In this document: in pieces, positions 17,357 to 26,392 of the stretch | Layout of the letters: each line of letters opens with the position of its first letter | How positions within the stretch are numbered: position 1 is the stretch's first letter | Source: Halorientalis regularis | GTDB taxonomy: Archaea > Halobacteriota > Halobacteria > Halobacteriales > Haloarculaceae | Assembly: GCF_023698535.1 (NCBI RefSeq) | Contig: NZ_JALJCL010000004.1 | Coordinates: 1-64,000, forward strand | Length of the DNA stretch: 64,000 bases | Direction: 5' to 3' | Position numbers and translations under genes: made by a program | Notes under the pieces: model-generated | Told to the model about the DNA's origin: nothing | What the model saw: the letters and a program-made list of their open reading frames with translations, nothing else | Databases searched by the model: none

Positions 17357-18675
17357 TCGATGTATCCTAGATCTTCTAAGTTCTCTTCGACGCTGTCTCG
17401 GAGCCCCTCGTGGCCCCGCTTGTCGGTCCTAGCAGCGGTTCCAGTAGCGGCGTGATCGTCCAGTAGCGTTCGCAGTTCCGCAGCGATTTCGGGTTCGTCT
17501 CCGATCACGTTCGCACCGTCGGTCGACATGTGTGGTCCGTGGTAGAGTTCGGTTTCCTCGGCCGCTGTATCGGTCAGGAGCTTCCATTCGCCGCGTCTGA
17601 CCCCGTAGTAGCTCCCGTCGTGCTGGAAGAAGACGGGTGCTTCGAGATTGCGATCTTTTTCTGGAAGTGATGTCCCGGGACGATCTGGATATTCCGGTAC
17701 GTGACCGTTGAGTACCGTCGGGAACACGTCGACGTGTTCCGCGATACCGTCTCTGACGACGCCGGAATCGAGCTCAGCCGACCGCACGATCGTCGGCACT
17801 TGCGTGTAACTCGAGTGGAGCGTGGCGATGTGAAACTCCTCGAACTGCCCGAACTCCTCGCCGTGGTCGCCGGTCAGAATGACGGTAGCGTCGTCGGGCG
17901 CGTGGTTGAGGAGACGACCGATCTGTTCGTCGGCGCTCCGGATCCCCGCGTCGTACGCGTCGATCACCGCTTGTGGCGGCGCCTCGCCGACCGTGATCGC
18001 GTCGGATCGACCTGGGTGGATGACGTGTTCGACGTCTACATCGCCCCGAAGTGCCTTCAGGTGGTCGTCCCACCGGGCGTAGGGCGTGTGTGCGTCCATA
18101 AGGTGAATCCAGGCAAAGTGATCGTTCTCGGCACGTCGCTGTTCGTCGAGCCAGTCAACCGCGTGGTCGACCACGTCCACGTCCGTCACGCTAGGCTGGA
18201 ACTCGCTGCCAGCGACGCGTTCGAACAGTCGGTAGAGTTTCGATAGCCGCTCCCGGAGCCACCCGGCCCCGATCAGGTTGTCGACGCCGCGGGCGAGGCT
18301 CTCGACGATACCCTGTTCGTCGGCGAAGTCGGAGACAGATAGATAGGTGTCGAACCCGATATCATATCCGTAGTCGCGGCTGAGATACCCGTTGTTTGCA
18401 AAGCCGGCGGTCGCGTACCCGGCCTCGCGGAACAGTTCGGCCAGCGTGGGGACGGCTTCCGGGATTCCGAGGCCGTCGATTTGGTTCGTGTACAATCCTG
18501 TGTGAATCGTCTGGAGTGTCCACCGCGTTCCCGGACAGTTCGCGTAGGAGACTTCGAACCATGTCGCGTCGTCCACGAACGCGTCTATGTGAGGTGTCGT
18601 CGGCCGGTCGTATCCATAACAGCCGACGTGGTCCGCTCTGAGGCAGTCGACGGTTATCAGCAGTACGGAGTCCAT
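17353..18675 (-). CDS. Sulfatase/alkaline-phosphatase superfamily protein
   Basis: A 440-residue member of the sulfatase superfamily: metal-binding VLLITVDCLRADHVGCYGY with PTTPHIDAF, GDHGEEFGQF and HDGSYYGVRRGEWKLL near the C-terminus. The nucleophile region reads NCPGTRWT (C47). The formylglycine motif is C-x-P-x-R, but here Pro follows Cys directly, so C47 and R51 are kept while the Pro is displaced. It may act as a phospho- or sulfo-transferase/hydrolase on the glycan. It has no signal peptide, so it is probably cytoplasmic. It is the first gene of the overlapping operon. Confidence 0.75.
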   Translation of the reverse strand: MDSVLLITVDCLRADHVGCYGYDRPTTPHIDAFVDDATWFEVSYANCPGTRWTLQTIHTGLYTNQIDGLGIPEAVPTLAELFREAGYATAGFANNGYLSRDYGYDIGFDTYLSVSDFADEQGIVESLARGVDNLIGAGWLRERLSKLYRLFERVAGSEFQPSVTDVDVVDHAVDWLDEQRRAENDHFAWIHLMDAHTPYARWDDHLKALRGDVDVEHVIHPGRSDAITVGEAPPQAVIDAYDAGIRSADEQIGRLLNHAPDDATVILTGDHGEEFGQFEEFHIATLHSSYTQVPTIVRSAELDSGVVRDGIAEHVDVFPTVLNGHVPEYPDRPGTSLPEKDRNLEAPVFFQHDGSYYGVRRGEWKLLTDTAAEETELYHGPHMSTDGANVIGDEPEIAAELRTLLDDHAATGTAARTDKRGHEGLRDSVEENLEDLGYIE

Positions 18676-18806
18676 CTATCGAGCGTTATTGGCTACGAAC
18701 CACCGGGTCGGCAATAAGCCATTCGTCTGTCGACACGTGGAGCGCCGGTCCAGCATCGCCCCTCGCGAGAGGACATCGCCTTCCCAGGTGTGTCGCGGGT
18801 GTTCGA

Positions 18807-20273
18807 TCACTCAGATTGGTCTTCGTTGACCGGCGCTACGACGATATCGCAGAGGACCCTCCAAATCTGTCGAACGACGATTTTGAGATCGACCCAAAAG
18901 GACTGGTTGCGGATGTACTCGATGTCGTACCGGAGTTTCTCCTGTGGGTCGTGGCCAGTGGCGTCGTTGATCTGTGCCAGCCCTGTCAGTCCGGGCTTGA
19001 CGAACCAGCGGCTCCGCCAGTCCTCAGCGCCGGACTCCATGTCCGTTTCCAGTTCCGGCCGTTCCGGTCGCGGGCCGACGACGCTCATATCGCCGACCAG
19101 AATAGACCACAACTGCGGAATCTCATCGAGGTGGGTCTGCCGGATGAACCGACCAACGCAAGTGACTCGCGGGTCGACGCTGCCGCGGTCTTCCGCCGAG
19201 AGCTTCGCTCCGGTCTCGGCTTCGGCTTCGGGGACCATGCTCCGGAACTTGAAGACGGTGAACGTGTCGCCGAATTCGGCAGTCCGCTCCTGACTGTACA
19301 GCACTGGCCCTGGGCTATCGAGTTTAATCGCGGCCGCGATGAGAAAAATCACAGGCGAGAGAACGACCAATCCGACGCCAGCGAAGGCGACATCGAACAG
19401 TCGCTTGACGACGTAGTCCTGCCAGTCCCACGGATCGAGGTCTACCTCGACAAGTTCGCCGCCGGCCACGCCAGTTGTCAGGATGTCGTCGGCGTGGTCA
19501 CGGTGGACCACCGCAGTCACGCCGTGATCGTAACAGGTGTCGAGCGTCCCGAAGAACTCCGCACGGTCAGTGTCAGTGAACGCCAAGAGTGCGGTGTCGA
19601 TGTCGTGTTTTACCAGCACCTCGTCTAGCCTGGAGAGCCCGCCGAGATTCGAGAGTTCATTGAGTCGGGTCGTGACCCGTCCCCCGTCCGAGAGTTCGGC
19701 CGGTGTCACACCGTCGGGATCGCCCGTCTCGTAGGAGGAAGGCGGTGACACGTAGCCGATTACGGGAAGGACCGTCGCGTCAAGGATTGCCTCCATCGCG
19801 CGCGGGTCATCGCCAACTATAATCGCCCGCGACCGATCACTGGGCCGCCGGCGAATCGCGACCATCCAGGCTGGCAACCATAGCACTAGAAAGACCGCCG
19901 CCATCAATAGTGTCGCTCGCGGGAGACGATAGTCGTAGTCGAAGTATCCCAGCGCGGCCAGCCCGACCATCGCTAGAACAACGCGCTTCTGGGTGAGCAA
20001 TATCGTGTCCAACACCCGACGCGGCCGGGGTTTGAAAAGTGGCCACATCGCGGCCAGCGCGACGAGTAGCGCCGTCGCGACGGCCAACGTCAACTCCCCG
20101 TTCGACAGGACGTTCGGGGCCGGCCGACCAAGGACCGGTACCCGACTGAATGCGTCCTGAATCAACGGGTAGTTGACGAACCAAACCGCGAACGCAGTGA
20201 GGCTGGCAGTTCCGAGAACGCTCGCGACCCGATACCGCCAGCCCGTTGCCATTGAACCTGATAACTCGACCAC
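18807..20273 (-). CDS. Polyprenyl glycosylphosphotransferase (initiating sugar transferase)
   Basis: A 488-residue WbaP/CpsE-like protein with four N-terminal membrane helices, a CoA-binding-like middle domain and a C-terminal catalytic part. The catalytic part begins with a membrane segment (VAFAGVGLVVLSPVIFLIAAAIK) and carries FKFRSMVPEA, THLDEIPQLWSILVGDMS and VGPRPERPE. These enzymes move a sugar-1-phosphate onto the polyprenyl/dolichyl carrier and start glycan assembly. It therefore likely begins the glycan made by this locus. The start may be 20273 or MATGW at 20252. It is divergent from the membrane gene at 20363. Confidence 0.9.
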   Translation of the reverse strand: MVELSGSMATGWRYRVASVLGTASLTAFAVWFVNYPLIQDAFSRVPVLGRPAPNVLSNGELTLAVATALLVALAAMWPLFKPRPRRVLDTILLTQKRVVLAMVGLAALGYFDYDYRLPRATLLMAAVFLVLWLPAWMVAIRRRPSDRSRAIIVGDDPRAMEAILDATVLPVIGYVSPPSSYETGDPDGVTPAELSDGGRVTTRLNELSNLGGLSRLDEVLVKHDIDTALLAFTDTDRAEFFGTLDTCYDHGVTAVVHRDHADDILTTGVAGGELVEVDLDPWDWQDYVVKRLFDVAFAGVGLVVLSPVIFLIAAAIKLDSPGPVLYSQERTAEFGDTFTVFKFRSMVPEAEAETGAKLSAEDRGSVDPRVTCVGRFIRQTHLDEIPQLWSILVGDMSVVGPRPERPELETDMESGAEDWRSRWFVKPGLTGLAQINDATGHDPQEKLRYDIEYIRNQSFWVDLKIVVRQIWRVLCDIVVAPVNEDQSE

Positions 20274-20362
20274 TGGTCATAAGGCCTGCGACAGCCGTCA
20301 CGCGAGCGTCTGACCCCCGTCGAACGCCCGTTTCGGCGTGTCGACTTGGGGACAATCTCTTG

Positions 20363-22513
20363 ATGTCGCCCCGCCGAAACAGGAACGTGACACGACTGTC
20401 GGACTTCGCGTCGACCGAGAACCAAGACCCCGCCGACCTCGCCCACCGGTGGCGACGACGACTCGGACGCGCCCTCTTCGGCGACCGCTACGGCGTCGTC
20501 CTCTTTCTCGGCACGCTCGCCGTCCTCGCGACCTACTGGCGGGTCGGCGTATTCCTCACCGACAGCTACGCCATCGCTAACGGCCTGGTCAACGTCGCCG
20601 ACGGCAACCTCGAAATCACGAAAATAACCTACTCGCTCACGCCGGGTTCCCAGCCTGGCCTCTGGTACGCCGACGGCGCGGTGTACGCGCGCAACTACGC
20701 CCACATCTTCCTCTCGTTGCCAGTTCTGTGGGTCCTCGACGCTCTCGCTGCCCTCTTCGACCTGCGACTCGTCCTCGCCGCGGCGTGGTCGGGGATCATC
20801 GTCCTCCTGTTCGACCGTACCGGCCGCATTCTCGACCGACACCAGCCGTTCGCCATCGCGGGTGCGGCCCTCGCGCTGGTGGCCTTTCTCGCAAGCGCCC
20901 TCGTCGCTGCGCCCCTCCCCAACCGCTGGACCGCGTTCCTCGCGCTCCAAATAACGGGAATGCTTGCCGTCGCCTTCGCCGGCGTCGTCCTCTACCGCGT
21001 TCTCACCCACGCACACGGGCGCCGGGTCGGGCTCGTCTTCGGCGCGGCGGCTGTGGTTGCCTCGCCCGTGAGCTTCTGGGCGTCGATCCCGAAACGGCAC
21101 GCGCTCTCGGGATTGGCCGTCGTCGCCGTCCTCGGGGCCTTTTACTTCAGTCGTGCGGCAGACACACGACGGCGCGCGCTTGGCCTCCGCGCCCTCGCGT
21201 ACGCCGTCGTCGCATTGTGGGCGTGGCTCCACGCGCTCGAAGCCCTCGTGGTCTTTGCCGTCCTCATCCCGACAGACCTCGCGACAGCCCGCTCGAACCA
21301 CCCGAAACACCTCGCGGTCGTGACCCTCGTCTTCCTCGTCGCACTCACACCCTTCCTCGCGACCAACGCGGCGATCAACGGCGACCCCTTCCAACCGCCC
21401 CGGTCGCTAGACTCGTTCTCCGGGCAGGTCGACCCGCTCGCGACCGGCGGCCAGAACGGTGGCGACAGTCGAAGCGGTGGTGGGGAATCGACACCGACGC
21501 CGACACCCACCGAATCACAACCAACGACAGATGCGTCGACGACCATCGACGGAACTGGTCCACCAGCGACGACCGAAACCGAACTGACGACCAACGGCAC
21601 GACTACACAGGACGAGACAGGTGGAACGGCAGCACCGGAATCTCCCGGTCGCGCGTCGCCGTCGGACCCCAGCCCAGGCCCGATCGCGACGCTCCTGTCC
21701 GCACTCACGGCCATACTCGGCGTGGCCATCGAGGGCAGTTCCTGGGCCATCGGGAAGGGTTGGTCCTACGTCGACACCGGGATTACGCTTGCACAGGAGG
21801 ACCCCGACCGACTCTATCACACCTTCCTCAGGAGCGGCCGGATCCCCGAATACGTGAGCTACCGGATGACCGATCAGGAAGCGATCGACCTCGCGTTGCT
21901 CGAAGTCGCGCCATTGTTGGGTGGCCTCCTCGGCGTTCTCGGAGCCAGCCTCCGACGCCTTCGAACCGTCTCACTCAAGGGACTCAGAACTGCACTCGGT
22001 CGGCCGACGCGCCAGACCGACCTGCTGGCGGTCGCGATGACGGTCGCACTCGTTCTGATGAACGTCGAACGGCTGCCCCTGCACACCCAGATCACCGTCC
22101 GGTATCTCGTCCCCATCGTTCCCCTCGGACTGTACGGTGTCGCTCGCCTGGGTTGTGTCCAGCGCGCCGTCAACGCCGACCTGTGCTGGCTCGCCGGGGC
22201 GTACGTCGGTGGCCTCGTCGTGGGCGGGCTCGGCTTCCTGCTCGCCCACCTGTGGCTCGACCTCGCGCTGGGGGAAGCGATGCAACTACACGCGCTGGTG
22301 AATCTGGCAGGTGCCGGCTTGCTCGCGATCTGGGCTGTCGTCGCCGGCCTCGGATTCGACTTCGACGAGCGCGTTGGTGTCGTTGCGCTCGCGATCCCCG
22401 CGGCCCTGTCGACGCTGTTCCTGCTGTTTACCGGCCTCGTCTACTTCCAGTACGCCGATTACGCGCTGCCGCTCGTGGAGGCGCTCGTCGGGTTGTTGCC
22501 GATCGCCGTGTGA
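20363..22513 (+). CDS. Large membrane protein with Ser/Thr/Pro-rich central loop
   Basis: A 716-residue protein with about eight N-terminal membrane helices, a loop of about 100 residues, then five or six C-terminal helices. The early loop (TDSYAIANGLVNVADGNLEI) and YARNYAHIFLSLPVLW resemble GT-C proteins, but no catalytic motif is certain. The central loop (about 375-465) is rich in Thr, Ser, Pro and Gly (TPTPTPTESQPTTD), typical of exposed, possibly O-glycosylated linkers. The start at 20363 is chosen because upstream codons are arginine/proline rich. Function is not recognised; a glycan polymerase or late transferase is conceivable from context. Confidence 0.7.
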   Translation: MSPRRNRNVTRLSDFASTENQDPADLAHRWRRRLGRALFGDRYGVVLFLGTLAVLATYWRVGVFLTDSYAIANGLVNVADGNLEITKITYSLTPGSQPGLWYADGAVYARNYAHIFLSLPVLWVLDALAALFDLRLVLAAAWSGIIVLLFDRTGRILDRHQPFAIAGAALALVAFLASALVAAPLPNRWTAFLALQITGMLAVAFAGVVLYRVLTHAHGRRVGLVFGAAAVVASPVSFWASIPKRHALSGLAVVAVLGAFYFSRAADTRRRALGLRALAYAVVALWAWLHALEALVVFAVLIPTDLATARSNHPKHLAVVTLVFLVALTPFLATNAAINGDPFQPPRSLDSFSGQVDPLATGGQNGGDSRSGGGESTPTPTPTESQPTTDASTTIDGTGPPATTETELTTNGTTTQDETGGTAAPESPGRASPSDPSPGPIATLLSALTAILGVAIEGSSWAIGKGWSYVDTGITLAQEDPDRLYHTFLRSGRIPEYVSYRMTDQEAIDLALLEVAPLLGGLLGVLGASLRRLRTVSLKGLRTALGRPTRQTDLLAVAMTVALVLMNVERLPLHTQITVRYLVPIVPLGLYGVARLGCVQRAVNADLCWLAGAYVGGLVVGGLGFLLAHLWLDLALGEAMQLHALVNLAGAGLLAIWAVVAGLGFDFDERVGVVALAIPAALSTLFLLFTGLVYFQYADYALPLVEALVGLLPIAV

Positions 22514-22753
22514 GCTTTTCGGGGTGAATCAATTCGGCGGTTGGAATCATCCGCTCGGGTCGCTGAGGCCAGACGTTCGGGGCATTATCGCGATAGTCCT
22601 TATCTGAGTAATGACCTTCTCCAATCGGGAGGTCGGCGACACCTCTACCTTTTCGAATCGCAGGAACTAGGGGCTAGACAACGCGATCGAACGAATTACG
22701 ACGGGGTTCAACGATCGTATCCCGCAGATCGATGACTGGTCGGCAGCACTGGA

Positions 22754-23209
22754 TTACTCAGGTTCCTCAAATTCGAGCGCTTCTCGAACGGCGTCGGGGA
22801 GCGTTGGCCGTGGTGCGGCCTCGTGGCGTCGTACCCGCTCGGACTTCTCGGTTTCCTCATAGACCGCACGTGCAACCGGGACGCCCCGAAGGAAGTTGTG
22901 CTTGTAGAGGATATCAACGCCGCGCTCGGTCGGTCCCCAGAACTTCGACGGGAGATCTCGCGTCGACGCATTAGGCTCGTGCACGTAGACATCGAGGATC
23001 CCTGCCTCTTGTAGCGTCTCGAGTTGATCGAGGATGGCTGCCTCGTTCTTCGGGATCATGTAGTCCAGTTCGGCCAGCGACGTGAGGTGTGCCGGATGGC
23101 CGAGGATCAACTGCAGGATGAGATGGCGCGTCTCCTGAGAGAGCAGCTCACGCATTCGCTGCTGCTCTGCAAAGGAATCCTCGAACTCTTCCGAGGCCGT
23201 GTCGCTCAT
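22754..23209 (-). CDS. ArsR-like winged-helix transcriptional regulator
   Basis: A 151-residue haloarchaeal regulator: RHLILQLILGHPAHLTSLAELDYMIPKNEAAILDQLETLQEAGILD is a winged helix, followed by a wing/effector part with FWGPTERGVDILYKHNFLRGVPVARAVYEE that is common in this archaeal family. The ATG at 23209 is chosen: TTATAC on the minus strand (23233-23238) lies about 25 bp upstream, giving a leaderless mRNA. It is divergent from the gene at 23325 across a region with possible operator repeats, so it may regulate itself and that neighbour. Confidence 0.8.
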   Translation of the reverse strand: MSDTASEEFEDSFAEQQRMRELLSQETRHLILQLILGHPAHLTSLAELDYMIPKNEAAILDQLETLQEAGILDVYVHEPNASTRDLPSKFWGPTERGVDILYKHNFLRGVPVARAVYEETEKSERVRRHEAAPRPTLPDAVREALEFEEPE

Positions 23210-23247
23210 ACTGGACAGTAGCAGGCTGGTCTGTATAACGGTTTGGG

Positions 23248-23285
23248 TTGACCAAGTCAATAGAATCGTTGAAAAGTTGACTTAG
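23248..23285. promoter_or_regulatory. Candidate operator of the divergent wHTH gene pair
   Basis: TTGACCAAGTCAA (23248-23260) is a palindrome with 5-bp arms (TTGAC/GTCAA). A related half-site TTGACTTAG begins 29 bp later (23277-23285), about three helical turns away. The repeats lie between the two divergent TATA regions (near 23235 on the minus strand and CCTTTTACT near 23295 on the plus strand). The regulator beside them may bind here. Confidence 0.45.
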
Positions 23286-23324
23286 TTAGAAACGCCTTTT
23301 ACTCAGCCAGTGTTACCTCAATTC

Positions 23325-24107
23325 ATGAGTGCGCCATCCGTTCCACCGAACTCGGGTGATATCATGAAGGCCGTTCAGCAGGCCTTACACGGGCTCGATA
23401 TCGGGTCAACAGAAGCCGTCCGAATCCTCTCGTGGGCAAACAGCGAGACGCCGGCGATCTACGACCGAGATCAAACCGCGTACCTCGTCCTCGGGAGTTA
23501 CCGTGATCCGTATCTCCGGCGAGTCCGAGCGGTTAGCGACCGTCTCAACCGCCGATACGGAACGTATGCATTCCTCATCGGAGACCTCTCTGACATCGAC
23601 CTGCCACGACTCCCAGAGTTCCGTGTGAAGTTCCACATCACGGCGACACTCAGTGACTACGTCGCTGCCGTCTTCGAACAGGACGCCGGTGGGGAAATCA
23701 ACGAACTTGGTAAACTCGGCGAGACCGAATACTTCGAGAAAGCGTATGCCCTCCCGCGCGCCTACCACTGGGACACAGAAAGCCATCTCAGCGACGAACG
23801 AGACGTGATCGCTGCTGGGGCGCAAACCATGGCTGCCACAGATATTGACGACGAGAGTAAATCGGAAGAACTCGACGCGCTCGTCGACCGTGCGACCCAA
23901 GCGGGAATCGACATCTCGGTTGATGAGGTGACAACCGCGCTTGCGGACGATGATTTCGAGGTCCCGTCGTACAGCTGGGTACACCTGAACGACTTCCGGC
24001 TGTTCGAACTCCACGAGCGATGTTATCCCTGGACGACTGAAGATGAGTTACTCGCGGCCGCCGATGATCTTCCAGGATCACCGAGGCCGGACTGGGAACA
24101 GAATTGA
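23325..24107 (+). CDS. Haloarchaeal conserved hypothetical protein
   Basis: A 260-residue acidic, soluble protein with no membrane segment. The N-terminal part is helical (SGDIMKAVQQALHGL); the middle part reads AYLVLGSYRDPYLRRVRAVSDRLN and AFLIGDLSDIDLPRLPEFRVKFH, a Rossmann-like alternation seen in a haloarchaeal family of unknown function. The C-terminus is helical and acidic. The ATG at 23325 is preferred over 23310 from promoter spacing. No catalytic motif is recognised. It shares its promoter region with the adjacent wHTH regulator. Confidence 0.65.
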   Translation: MSAPSVPPNSGDIMKAVQQALHGLDIGSTEAVRILSWANSETPAIYDRDQTAYLVLGSYRDPYLRRVRAVSDRLNRRYGTYAFLIGDLSDIDLPRLPEFRVKFHITATLSDYVAAVFEQDAGGEINELGKLGETEYFEKAYALPRAYHWDTESHLSDERDVIAAGAQTMAATDIDDESKSEELDALVDRATQAGIDISVDEVTTALADDDFEVPSYSWVHLNDFRLFELHERCYPWTTEDELLAAADDLPGSPRPDWEQN

Positions 24108-24380
24108 ACCGCTCTCGGGGCTACAGACGCAGGAATCCTGCAACGGGATCTCAGGCCAGTCGTGGTCCTATAATTTCAAGACGCATCCAGTCCACACATC
24201 TCTTGCTGGGTAGTATCGGCTTGGCTGTCTTCTGGGGCAGTCCAACGCTCCCATCCCTAGCCGAGTCAGCGTCATCTGTGATTCTTTTTCCGTGGCTCTC
24301 TCCACTGCGGTAGCGGTCCGCAATGGCACGTGACGCATCTCGGCGTAGCATCTACAGTGTGTGAATACGTTGTGTTTCAC

Positions 24381-24602
24381 ATGAGCAGTTTCATCCGGAT
24401 CTCGAAAGAGACGAAGCGAAAGCTTGAGACGAGAAAACAAGAGGGAGAGTCGTTCGATGACCTACTGAATAGGTTGGCACGGACCGAGAAAGATGTCGAA
24501 GAGATGGCTGGCTTTGCGGGTGAGGGGATCGGCGAGCACGTGCGACGAAAGCGCGAGGAGTTGAACGAGTCGCTCGAAGAGCGGAAAGAACGGTTGGACT
24601 GA
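24381..24602 (+). CDS. VapB-like antitoxin, apparently orphan
   Basis: A 73-residue protein of two halves: an N-terminal ribbon-helix-helix-type start (SSFIRISKETKRKLETRKQEGESFDDLLNRL) of the kind found in haloarchaeal VapB-like antitoxins, and a long charged C-terminal helix. The ATG at 24381 follows poorly coding sequence. Normally a PIN-domain toxin overlaps the 3' end, but the 166 bp downstream hold no PIN gene, so the toxin seems lost or the protein works alone as a DNA-binding factor. Confidence 0.7.
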   Translation: MSSFIRISKETKRKLETRKQEGESFDDLLNRLARTEKDVEEMAGFAGEGIGEHVRRKREELNESLEERKERLD

Positions 24603-24768
24603 TTTGCTTCGACGACGATGTTTCCGACAGCTTCGTCCAGCCACATCCTGGCCTCAATGTCGTCTCGTCCTCGTTGAACCACAGGAGCGAACAGTAGAGT
24701 GTTTTCGCGGTCTTTACGAACTCCTAACCGTCTGCTGAGATGTATCGACATGAGGAAATCGTCGTCCC

Positions 24769-25536
24769 CTACTCCGTCACCGTCTCTGCACTCTCGTCAG
24801 CCGCGACTTCTGCGTCCGCTTCACCCTTGTCCTGCAACCGCCGCTCGGCTTCCTCTCTGTCCTCGGGATAGCCCACGTCAATCCGCCAGCCGTCCATCCG
24901 AAGCGCGTCGATGGTTCGCCCGGACTGGAGCAACAGGTCGATGGCCTCACTGATCTCGTACTCGCCCCGATCCGACGGCTGGACGAGATGACAGGCGTGG
25001 AAGATGGCCGGCGTGAAGGTGTAGAAACCGGTCATCACCAGATTCGACGGCGGCTCGTCGGGCTTCTCGACGACCTCGACGATCTCCCCGTAGTCGTTGG
25101 TATCACAGACACCGTACCGGCTGGCATCTTCCCACGGCACTTCCTCGACGAGAAACGCCGCATCGGCACGACTCTCGCGCTGACGGTTGACCACGTCCGC
25201 GAGGTTCGCCTGGAAGACGTTGTCGCCAAGCATCAGCATGAAGTCGTCGTCGATATGCTCTTCCACCGTCAGCAGGGCGTGGGCCAGCCCTTGCTGTTCG
25301 CGCTGGTGGGTGTAGGTGATCGGGACGCCGTCGAACTCGTCGCCGTAGTGGTCGATTATGACCTCCTTCATATAGCCGACGACGACGACCAGTTCGTCCG
25401 CGCCGAGATCGACCAGTTGCTCGAAACAGTGGGTGAGGATCGGCTTGTCTTCGACCTCGACCATTCCCTTGGGCTTGTCCTCGGTGAGGGGACGCAGCCG
25501 CGTTCCCTCGCCGGCGGCCAACACGACGGCTTTCAT
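24769..25536 (-). CDS. aglF: Sugar-1-phosphate nucleotidylyltransferase (AglF-like)
   Basis: A 255-residue enzyme: VLAAGEGTRLRPLTEDKPKG (NTP-binding signature), MVEVEDKPIL, DFMLMLGDNVF (metal-binding DN), GYPEDREEAERRL at the end, and a short acidic tail. Haloarchaeal homologues (AglF) make UDP-glucose from glucose-1-phosphate for N-glycan assembly; a dTDP-glucose-type activity cannot be excluded. The UDP-glucose dehydrogenase gene (aglM-like) 7 kb away would use its product. It stands alone between a TA-like remnant and the wHTH/NTase operon. Confidence 0.8.
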   Translation of the reverse strand: MKAVVLAAGEGTRLRPLTEDKPKGMVEVEDKPILTHCFEQLVDLGADELVVVVGYMKEVIIDHYGDEFDGVPITYTHQREQQGLAHALLTVEEHIDDDFMLMLGDNVFQANLADVVNRQRESRADAAFLVEEVPWEDASRYGVCDTNDYGEIVEVVEKPDEPPSNLVMTGFYTFTPAIFHACHLVQPSDRGEYEISEAIDLLLQSGRTIDALRMDGWRIDVGYPEDREEAERRLQDKGEADAEVAADESAETVTE

Positions 25537-25717
25537 GTCCGCTTACTCGACGGGTCAGCTGCAAAACTCTTGTCCTAGCCTTCTCCTCGATACGGTCTCG
25601 TCTCAGGAAGTTCGCTGAGATGGGTTTGCCCGAGATACCATATCGGTAGAAAGATAACTTCCTCTATTAAATGCGGGCCAAGACTAATACTCCTAGATGC
25701 TATAGCGATAACTAGCG

Positions 25718-26392
25718 ATGATGGAGTACGTCGACGGGACTGCGGCAAAAATCATGTTGGCAATCCGTCCCGGTGATTCGATTCGGCGGATCGCCCAGAA
25801 GATCGACGGCTCCTACTCGTGGGTCTACGACTGGGTCGAACGGTTGGAAGAGGCGGGCTTCATCCGGCGCGACGACGGCCTTTACGTCGAGAGTTACGAT
25901 GTCAGAGACAGCTACTACGATATCGTCGCAGCAATATCCAGATCAGCTCCACTCTCGATCGACGGGGGATACGTCATTCCGCATTTCGCAGGTATGCCGT
26001 TCGCGTACACCAAAATCGACGGAGTCTACGTCTGGACGCACGGCGGCTATCAGATCGCTCGCGGTCACGACGACTATCCGATCTTCATTCAGGTCGCTGA
26101 CCGGGATATCGAACGATGGGTCGCCTTCTTCGACGAGTTCGGGATTCCGAACACGATCGAGGAGCGCCTGGATGCAACCGAGTATGAGGGAACAGTCTCG
26201 TACGTGTTATTCCCGACGAGCGAGGATATCACTCGCGAGTGGGTCGACGGCAACCCGGTCGTTCCGTTAGACAAAACGATCGACCACATGCTGGACTACC
26301 GCGTGAACTACGAACCGGCGTTGGAGATGATCGCTGACGAGTACGACCGTGACATCGACGCGTCCCACGCAGATCCACGCCTGAACGCATGA
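25718..26392 (+). CDS. Winged-helix protein, partner of nucleotidyltransferase
   Basis: A 224-residue protein. Residues 1-60 form a winged helix (KIMLAIRPGDSIRRIAQKID, WVERLEEAGFIRRDDGLYVE); the rest is an alpha/beta domain (YYDIVAAIS, VIPHFAGMPFAYTKIDGVYV) with no known motif. Its last codon overlaps the ATG of the nucleotidyltransferase gene by 4 nt (ATGA). The layout, a wHTH regulator followed by an NTase, matches AbiEi/AbiEii-type toxin-antitoxin modules, where the wHTH protein is the antitoxin and repressor. The assignment rests on architecture, not on close similarity. Confidence 0.7.
   Translation: MMEYVDGTAAKIMLAIRPGDSIRRIAQKIDGSYSWVYDWVERLEEAGFIRRDDGLYVESYDVRDSYYDIVAAISRSAPLSIDGGYVIPHFAGMPFAYTKIDGVYVWTHGGYQIARGHDDYPIFIQVADRDIERWVAFFDEFGIPNTIEERLDATEYEGTVSYVLFPTSEDITREWVDGNPVVPLDKTIDHMLDYRVNYEPALEMIADEYDRDIDASHADPRLNA

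Noticed and set aside
20162-21394. 410-codon minus-strand frame over the start of the membrane protein gene
   Set aside because: Its product is Glu/Arg/Gly-rich low complexity and is antisense to a gene with clear membrane helices.
22514-22753. Protein-like segment DNAIERITTGFNDRIP near 22678-22725
   Set aside because: It is preceded by a stop codon, has no start and runs into the opposite-strand regulator gene; at most a small remnant of unknown origin.
24108-24380. Possible gene in the gap before the orphan VapB-like gene
   Set aside because: Short frames on both strands lack starts, promoters or recognisable motifs.
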